The notes beneath the pieces were generated by a model, which had not been told where the DNA came from, ran no database searches, and was given only the letters and a program-made list of their open reading frames with translations. Positions 55,627 through 64,000 of a stretch of 64,000 nt of DNA are shown here, piece after piece; the first letter of the stretch is position 1; each line of letters opens with the position of its first letter. A program made the position numbers and the translations under genes. This stretch comes from Davidsoniella eucalypti (taxonomy: Eukaryota > Ascomycota > Sordariomycetes > Microascales > Ceratocystidaceae): NCBI GenBank assembly GCA_004009845.1, contig RMBW01000001.1:434001-498000 (forward strand), given 5' to 3'.

Positions 55627-56055
55627 ATGTTGCTTCACCAGTGTCAAAACGAAGACTGGAGGCTACAAAGGAAGTTCTCACATCAGGCCCCGACTAGGCT
55701 AGGAGGACTCCTCCAGGCAATCAGACGGATGCAGACGGCCTTGCAACAGACTGCAGAATGGAGTAATGGGACAGTGGCTGCGCCAGATGTACCAAGTAAC
55801 GCTGCTAACAGGATGCAGTGCTGGGCAGTTCCAGCAAGAATCGGTGCGAATAGCAGTGCGGCAAGTGAACCAGAAAGGCTCAGTAGAATACTGGGCCGCA
55901 GTCTAACGAGTTTACGGCGCACTAATGTGGAATTAATACCGTGTCTTGCAGGCTGTACTAAATGCAAGTATATTGCCCGGAAGCCATTCTCGTACTATTT
56001 GATGGGGAATGTCTGCAGATCAAAATACATATGTGTATACTTGATTATAGACTAA
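55627..56055 (+). CDS. Weak candidate: small hypothetical ORF
   Basis: From ATG 55627 the frame encodes about 142 residues. The first 115 have ordinary protein composition with Leu/Arg/Gln-rich helices (LLQAIRRMQTALQQTA, LSRILGRSLTSLRR). The end becomes less plausible (CRSKYICVYLIID), so an intron or chance is possible. No family is recognised and no neighbour suggests a role. Confidence 0.2.
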   Translation: MLLHQCQNEDWRLQRKFSHQAPTRLGGLLQAIRRMQTALQQTAEWSNGTVAAPDVPSNAANRMQCWAVPARIGANSSAASEPERLSRILGRSLTSLRRTNVELIPCLAGCTKCKYIARKPFSYYLMGNVCRSKYICVYLIID

Positions 56056-59000
56056 CGAGAACAGGTATTTTGTATCAAGATAATTGGGCGAATGAAAGCC
56101 GGCCAAGATATCTTGGGCCGTCACTCAGGCCGCTGTCTATATTGAAAGATTCCAAGATTACCGGCCTGACAAAGTGTTCCTACAAGAATGGCTTAGAAAG
56201 CCAGCCAGTCAGTCAAGACGATGTCTTCCTACCTGTCTGGATGGAGATTTGCTACTGCCTTTAGTTAGTTGGAAGATGAGCCAGGACAGACCCTTGACTA
56301 CTGCCCAAAGAGGACTGAAGCCTAAAAGGGAAAAGAAAAGAATTGCTTGACAAAGAAAATAATACAAAGGTGGTGGCCCAATCAGGCTAGTCTGCTTTTC
56401 GTTTTCAAGACGCCCCTTGGTAAAGCCAAAAAAGAAAAAAAGAAAGAATAACCCTGTAACCAGATGACAGGGTCTTTACATTTACAAAGAAAAGCAAAAG
56501 AAAAGTCTAGGGTCAGAGACCGAGAGTCCACATTCAAGGACACAGGGGGTATGTTTATTATAGCAGGATATGAAGACTAAGGATCCCACAATGACCGAAC
56601 AAGATGTACATGATATCTTGTCAGTATACAAGAAGACTCCTCAAAACGGCCTCGAGAAGAGACATCGACAACGGCGACACGGTTGACCAGGATAAGAGAG
56701 GCGAACTGGAGTGGCTATCGAACTTAGTAAATGATTATATATGCAACATCACGACAGGAAATCAGCGAGACAAGACTTGCATGTTCCCGCACTAAACATT
56801 CGTCTAGCAGTCATACTGAAGCAAATAAGGCACTCGGGGCGTATCACGGCCATAGAGCGAATGGACAGTACTGGAGGAGCATCTTGCCTTTGTCTGCACT
56901 GAGTTCTATACCGTCCGGTCGAGCTGGCCGAGTCGAGCTACATTCTGTATCTGGCTGTAATGCTGTTCGTCTCCCGACTTCTTTAGTTTCCTATATATCT
57001 CTCAGTTGCGTGGTCCTATTCGGCTACAGCAAAACTACGTAGCTAGCCATGCTAGTAGACTGAATAGTAAGCAGTGCCCGACAAATAAAGAACCCGACGG
57101 CCTGTTTAACTACCACGCGGATACAATTTACTTGCCTAAAAAGAGTCAATGAGGCACTTTTGGTTGAGGGGGCTCCCAAATGTGCCCACCGCTGTGGCAT
57201 GATTTCCAAGTGAAAACATCTCGCGGCAATTTTCTTTTTTTCTTTTTTCTTTCTTTTTTTCGCATAGGAGTAGGAATGGAAAAAGAAAAAAAACACATCT
57301 TCAGCATGTACTTTCACAACGGGGGCATATGTTTCTGTTTTCAATACAAAGCTACTAATCGTAGCCTAGATAGCGTCGTATACAGAGGTGTCTCTAAGGA
57401 GCCAGACGGGAGACTATCCGGCTGGCCGCTGCATAAAGAGGCAATGGAAAAAAGAAAAAAAAAGAAACAAGACACAGGTCTCGGAATATTACTAATACTA
57501 AGAATATTGTTACCAACAAGCACCGCTAAGTAATGTCACTAGCCCTTTGCCTGCCCGACGCAACGGGTAGAGCCTAGTATTCATACTTGGTCTGTCGGAC
57601 CGGTGGGTTGTCTTGGCTTGGTTCTCATTCTCCAGGGATATACTTATAATATAGCCCAGATATGAAGAGCATTGAACGTGACTAGTGTGACCCAAACAAA
57701 CAAACTCGAGTACGCGCTGAAATACGATATTCCCGGATGGACTTGGTTTGGCCCATTATCGAAGTTTCTCTTCTCTTATCAGGAATTGGGCAAGCGAGGG
57801 TCCTGTCTGACGAGAACATGATATCTGGGAGACAGACCAGAATGTCGTAGCTAAGGGGACTTTTCTTTCTTTTGCGTTTCCTTCTAACCATTCAAATCAG
57901 GAGAAAGCGCTGATACTGTCACATATAGTTGCCATTCCCGGGTTTTACACTACACTACGGCCGGTTGACGGGATATCCGCGCTCTTTATCTCTGATGTGA
58001 CACATTTATTCTTGAGATGACTGACAAGAGGGCTCTCCAACTCTCACACAGCAAGTCCAAGCAAGTCTTTGGCTGGCAGCTTGTCACCGTGTCCGGAAAC
58101 GACATCCGGCTATAGAGGTGAAGTGAGTAGGACCAGCGAATACCCAAGGCAAGTACATGTGTATATAAGACTACAAACAACGTCTGTTCCCTAGCCACCG
58201 TCCACATGTGACGTTGTACTTGAGCAGAACACTACCTGATCGATGAGTCTCCGGGCCATTTACGTATAGGCCCACGGACATTGACACAAGATACATTCCA
58301 GCACAGGCATAATCAGCAAAGGCAGCAGTAACAGTGGCAGAGTGGCAAGGAAAAGGCCTCTCGGTCTCGGTGTACATGAAAGATCACATCGACAAGTCCG
58401 CGTGAAACAAGTTTCGTTTAGATTGAAGTTGAAGAATGGGGTCCACCGATGCTGGTATATTTCCTAAATCGCAATGTATTGTGCCGTAGCACCTGCATCT
58501 TCATGCAAGCGGACGGCCGTAGCGTTGCTATCTTATGTAAGCTCCGTTCTCTATTCGAGGTCGGTTGGCTTGAAGTAGCAGTACTGGCACCGTCCTGCAT
58601 ATCCCAATCTCAGCCCACACAGGTGCTGTTTTTAAGCAGCATGCTTCTTCTCGCTTTTTCTCCTCTTGCTGGTAAATTGCATGCATCAGAACTCTTACAG
58701 AGTACCATATCACACCATCGTCACACTGCCCACTCAAAGGTAGCCCTGTCAACGGGGCCAGCCAGTGACAAACACAACTCTGTCTTTTTCGGGCCACGCA
58801 CCAGAAAAGAAAAGAAAAAACATAGACAAAAACAGAGGCAAGTCGCCACACTAGGATGTGACACTTCAGGTGTGTCTCAGCATGATTGACTCGCAAACAA
58901 GCCGCCTTAGCATGCAGCGACTTTCTATGTGGGATATCCAGTAATTTCGGCCGATTACGTCCGTCTATCACTTTCTCCTTGGTATACGCGTGATGTTTGT

Positions 59001-61966
59001 TGGGTTGTGCCAGTCCTGCTTTAATCACCACTATCATCTTTTTTGCGACAGTGATGATAACCCAAAAAACAGTAATCGTAAACACATGGGCGACAATTTG
59101 GTCTTGATGCTACCGTAATAGCTTGAGTAAGGGGGGCATGAATTTTGTACCAGTAGGGGAAAGACATCTGGTGAGGAGAAAAGGAAAGAAAGGAAGTGAG
59201 ATAGGGTTACTCGATAAACGGGAAATGTCTGTGAGGTCGGTCAGGCAGTGCTCAAGCCCGGCGATCTCATAGCCACTTTAGCTTAGCTTTTCGATTCTCA
59301 ACCTCGGTGTTGGTCTAGGCTTGAAGACAACGGCATGTTAACGAGACGATTCCATACTGTAAAGAAGAGATTCACTGACCAAGTGGGCATGCTATTCCCG
59401 CTAGTTTCTCTTTCATACTTGTTTTAATCTTCCCCTAAACTATGGTAGAGGTAGTACTTTCAAGTTTTGCGCCCCTGTATACGACGTTAGTACTGCCGGC
59501 TTGTCGTTGGGTGACTTATATCTCTATATAATAGCCTGCATGTTTTCCATGCTTAATAACCGAAAAGCTAGTTAATACGTACGGATGTGATAGTGATAAG
59601 GTGATTAATTTCTAGAATCCGTGACTATACATGTTTCTTCCAACATCTGAGGCTACGTCACATGCATGTCTTGGTCTTTTGAAGGAAGAGCCCGGAAACA
59701 GACACGCTAATACTAAACCGTGTGGAATATTCTTATTTTGTTTGGTTGGTATACATATACAACTACATAGCTAAAGAAGACCGAGACGGCTTACATCAGT
59801 CTCTCGGCCCCCCCCCTGGTATTCTTCTCCAGTGTTCACATGCAGCTGGAGAATCTTCCGGCTAGATATTCGACCAATGGCCGATACGGTTAAAGCTGTC
59901 AACTCCAAATATGTATATGGCCGAAAGTCGTCACGCCATTAGAAGTATGGTTGCACCAGCTTATATTAGACGAGTCAAACGCCGGCCCTGTCGGGTTTTA
60001 ATTTTTTTCTTTTTTTTTTGAAGACGGCATCTCAACTAAAAGGGGCGGTGATGTACTCTACTATGTTGAAGCTTTAACTCTGATATTGAAGGCACCGGGG
60101 AAGCGCATTGGAAAGGGGTATGCCTAAAAGTAGTAGTATAATATATGACACGAAGATATGGCCTGTTTTTGACCAAAATACATAGATGTCAAGAAAAAGA
60201 AAACCTACCATGTATTGGTAGGGGAGCAAGGATTTGTATAAACATTTAGGTCATCACAAGCCACTATCAACTTTTATTTTTCTAGGCCAGTCAGGGATTC
60301 AGCGTGTAAAACTTGAGAACATAAAAAAGCCAAAGAAAGGGAGACGACAAGCTTGCATCGTATATCACAGTCTTGATATCGTGAAGGGTCTGCCGGACCC
60401 AGAGAAGAAAACACACTCCATAAGAGCAGAATAAACGTAAACTTTGGCCCAAAGTTGGCTTGTTCGTAGCATATAGTTGGATAGAGGTTGGAAGTGCCTT
60501 TAGAGCTACCATCTGACTACAGGTATCTTATAACCCAAATCGGTCGGTGTTGGCGTAGTCCACACAATGGGGAATATCTATCGGGATTTTTCTCTGTTTT
60601 CTTTGGCAATGCTGTGCCTGCAGCATCTTTTGTCCATAAACATCTGCCGAATAATACATTCGTAAGCGTCTATCTATACAGCTCATTATTCACACACATG
60701 TCGGGGTAAGAGATCGAGTTACGACAATGAATTGCCCGATTTCGAGCAATGACCACTATATATGCACGGGTAGATGCTTATAGCTCGTTTGCTTGACTTT
60801 TTGCAGTGTTTTGTTGATCTTGTTCTTCCTACTAATTTGGTTTAGTGTTACCGGGAGGCGGAGCGGGCAGAGACAAAGGTCTTTGTGGTCTACCGGAGAA
60901 ATTCTCCAAGATATCTGCAACGCCTAGTTCCTTGAGCTTTTATTATTATTATTATTATCCTTTTATCTTTTGTTGGCTACCACGATATGTATTTTTCTAG
61001 ACGAGAAAAGTGACTAACTATATCCTATTAAAAATAATCGTTGAAGATTGCTCGTTTACTCTTATTGTCTTGTTCGCTTTATGGCATATATCGAGATTGG
61101 TCAATGGCTTGAATAGGCAGCTGGGATCTGCACAGCTACTATTATTAGTTGTACCATCTTGCTTCTTCGGGAAGTTTCTTCTAATAAGGCCATATCATAT
61201 AGATGAGCATCGTGAAAGCTCTCGTAGCTACTTTGAATCTGTAACAGAATCGCAAAAACGTCGGTATCTGCTGAGGCTTTTTCTTTGATCTTTTCTTATC
61301 TTAATTTCCAGGCTATGTGAGACGTATACTTTGGTGTTCGATGTTTCGGTATATCGATGTTCGCGCAAAGACCGAAGACGCAGGTTTGATCGTAGCTTGG
61401 CGCTACTAATAGCTGCAGATATACGTATGTGTTTGACAGATATACATATAATACACTATAGCTATCACCATAAACAGCAGCAAGAAGAGTAGTATTGTCG
61501 CTGTCAAAACAAAGCTCGAAAACAAATATATTTTCTTAGTCCTGGGCCTCAGCCTCTTTCACTCAGAGCGTGGCTTATCGCAGACTGGCTGCTATCTCAT
61601 GACATGGCTTGTCCATACAAACTGTCAACTTCTAAGCTACGAAACATTTCAGCCATTAGTACTACTAAACGAGGATTCCCTTGGTATGACTATGACTATA
61701 GTTTTCGGTATCGATGACATCCGCGTGCCTGGCTCAACTGCTAGTCCTAGGGAACCACAGAGACATGTATATATTATACCATAGTAATGAAATATAATTA
61801 TTAGAAGCTTGGGGCAACTGAAGCAAACGACACTCCAGCAGTCGAGTGGCCAGGTGAACGGGGCACTATAAGGTTTTTCTATGTCTCATCACTATTTCCT
61901 CCCTTGTTTCCAGCATATTTTCATTTCAACAAACCTTTGCACCATGTTGTTTTTTACTTGTCATAC

Positions 61967-61983
61967 TTTTTTTTTTTTTTTTT
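61967..61983. repeat. Homopolymer T17
   Basis: Seventeen consecutive T in the terminal gene desert. Confidence 0.95.
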
Positions 61984-64000
61984 CCTGTCTAGGTTTTTAC
62001 CAAGTTGGGAAACTCACCAAGCTCTCCCTTGACATTGTGACGATGATTTCTTTTTTAATGTTTTCAAGGAAATCACGTCTGGGCCAGTTTCTGGCTGGCG
62101 CGGCTTTTCAGGGAAGAAGCAATACATGAATATCACAGGAAAGTTGTGCTTGTTCCCCAGTTCCTGTTCATCTGTGTGCCCCAGCCAAGTTGGTAGCAGC
62201 AACAAAGTAGTATGTGAAGGTTTTAGGGGAAGGAACAAAGACATCTTTTGGTCTTCCACGGGTTCTTACAAGACTGCGAATGCTACCACAAGTTTTCTCT
62301 TCTTCTCTTCGTCTTACAGCATGGCATCTGCTGGTACTAGCACAATACTTATAGACAAGGCTGGCCACCCGGAATCCATTGAATCGTAGTTCCGAAGCCA
62401 GACACCGACCATCTTGTATGATCTGTTATTATACTTGTTACCATGAGATACTACTACCTCAATGATTGGTGAGAAATGGCAACAGTGGCAATATAGCTAA
62501 TGAGCAGAACAGTATTCAAGTGCTCAGCCACAGTTTACCCCGGACAAGGCACTCCACGCCTGCAAATGTCTGTGGGAACGCTGACTTTACGGGGGATCCC
62601 AGTAGCATCATGATTCTGAGTCTTTTTTATTATCATCTTGTTCCTACGTTTTGTAGCAACCGTCAAGTGTGTATTCGCAGTGGAATCAAATTCGCTTATA
62701 CCGAGATCTAGCCCAAAGATCTAGTCCTGATAGCCTGTTGTTTCAAGTTTCTCTGCATTTTTACGAGGCATAAAACTCGACGGAGAAGATTAGAGAAGTG
62801 AGGGGGTGGGCAAGGAAGGGGGACAAAAGGCCTCTCCCAGGTATTCTTGTATTAGATGAAAAGAGAACTGCAAGCCAGAACCCGTAAGCCGGCTTTACAA
62901 GATGCTGGATCAACGGTGTTCGAACTGCTGTAAATGCCGATGTTCCCTGCAGCCAACGCCGCGTTCATCGGCAGGAGAATCTATCAGGTTGCGTTATTAT
63001 GCATTGACTTGCTTTGTTCCAATACAAAGGAGAACAGAAGACTATTGTTTTTCTGACTGGCAGCCTTTGTCAGTTTATGCAGGTTTCCTGCTGCTCAAGT
63101 GTCAGTCCAGGACTTGTCAGGTGCCACAATCTTTGCTATACTGTAATTGGTTAGTTTTTGCCATGCTATCCGAGCAAATCACTTCGTGTAAGTCAAGTCA
63201 AGATCCCTCCATTGGTCTTTGATTCATTGTGGCAGCTGCGGATCACGGCGGTTTACTTAGGAACCGGTGCACTGGACTCATTCTCCGACTCTTCTCACCG
63301 TTCTCAACGACCCACAGTCTTGGTGCCGGACTCAGTTCTATTGGCATAGTTGCTAGGAGTAGACAAGGGTGTCCTGAGAAGCCGGAACTGTAGGTTCAAC
63401 AAATAAAGAAATATAATGAAGGAAAGAGAGCTCAGGCACTTGGTGATCTTGCCTCGCCATGATTATGGGTTCCTTCTGTGGCTACATAGGTCGGCAAATT
63501 TTAGCTGCATACGAAGAATATTACTTATTATGGAACTTGTGCTATAGCTTCTCAAGTCGGAAACCAAGTCGGTAACTGAAAGTAAGATGCTCCTCTTTCT
63601 TCGATAGACGGATACATCAGTAAAATTAACAGAAATATGCTTCAATCAAGTGGCATGCTACCCTCTATCGTACTGAATATGCAATCTCTATCTCTCCCTA
63701 CACCATCACTCTCTCTGTTGCAGTTGCAATCGTTTTATTTGGCTCCTTGAAATTCCGTAATATTACAAAGCAACGTGCCAGGCTCTTTTTCCATTGCAAT
63801 AGAGAGAGGGGCACCCACGAAATTTGATTCCCCTCCCTGTCCTTACTTGGAAAACATGAATGGCAATATGCCTCCTTCGTCCTTTGATCTAGAGCTTGCT
63901 TGCTTGCTGTCCAGAATATTCCCCACGGAACAAGAAACAACTCGATGGCAACGCGATACCATGGGTTGATTCTCTTTACGTACAGCCTACGGATACTCTT

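Larger units (their letters stand above)
54862..64000. other. Gene desert, second part, to the window end
   Basis: No recognisable gene. The DNA is visibly less AT-rich than 28-36 kb. It has pyrimidine runs (57233-57260, 60003-60020) and a T17 run (61967-61983). ORFs of up to 185 codons overlap antisense ones and show no family. The best small candidate (55627-56055) is listed separately. Confidence 0.5.

Noticed and set aside
58449..59085. Overlapping 146- and 185-codon frames on opposite strands
   Set aside because: Both lack family resemblance and overlap antisense. The longer has no ATG at its left edge and has many Cys/Trp. Chance frames are expected in this composition.
1..64000. CRISPR arrays, bacterial operons or prophage
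   Set aside because: No spaced direct repeats of that type; introns and gene content are clearly fungal.

Overview
This window comes from a filamentous ascomycete (Pezizomycotina-type) nuclear genome. Evidence: short introns of about 53-85 nt with GTAAGT-like donors and CTAAC-like branch sites; clear fungal orthologs (the BCK1 MAP kinase kinase kinase, NOP9, HPC2, SEN54, an SPX-ankyrin-GDPD protein of GDE1 type); an intron-bearing nuclear tRNA-Leu; and a decayed Tad1-like LINE. The class cannot be fixed from sequence alone. Genes are sparse: about ten convincing protein genes and one tRNA in 64 kb, separated by AT-rich intergenic DNA with several repeat families.

Layout. 1-1907: 3' part of BCK1 (+). 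3.3-8.8 kb: a repeat-rich block with an intact 846-residue P-loop NTPase/nuclease-like ORF (-), a 5'-truncated LINE and two copies of a short interspersed element. 10.5-11.7 kb: zinc-finger-like gene (-) with a second exon. 12.8-15.2 kb: NOP9 (+). 16.2-18.2 kb: HPC2/ubinuclein (-), two exons. 18.2-22.7 kb: intergenic, with a MITE-like inverted repeat. 22.7-23.8 kb: GRE2/dihydroflavonol-reductase-like SDR (-), three exons. 25.3-27.2 kb: unrecognised protein carrying a repeated domain (-). 28.1-28.4 kb: likely first exon of an unidentified gene. 28.4-35.9 kb: gene desert. 36.0-37.4 kb: SEN54 (-). 38.0-38.75 kb: tRNA-Leu(TAG) with a 19-nt intron, between two short interspersed elements of opposite orientation. 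38.8-39.5 kb: five-exon CxxC zinc protein of the DUF866/CZIB family (-), sharing a short bidirectional promoter with a mitochondrial-type protein (39.9-41.9 kb, +). 43.9-47.5 kb: GDE1-like gene (+), four exons, with a CACGTG site upstream. 47.5-64 kb: no recognisable gene, but a GC-rich island with strong hairpin potential near 54.5 kb.

The genes are mostly unrelated housekeeping functions: cell-wall integrity signalling, 18S rRNA maturation, nucleosome assembly, tRNA splicing and glycerophosphodiester/phosphate metabolism. One suggestive neighbourhood is SEN54, a tRNA-splicing endonuclease subunit, about 0.9 kb from a tRNA gene that needs splicing. The most unusual items are the NTPase/nuclease ORF of the type linked to Crinkler effectors, the new short repeat families, and the structured island in the terminal desert.
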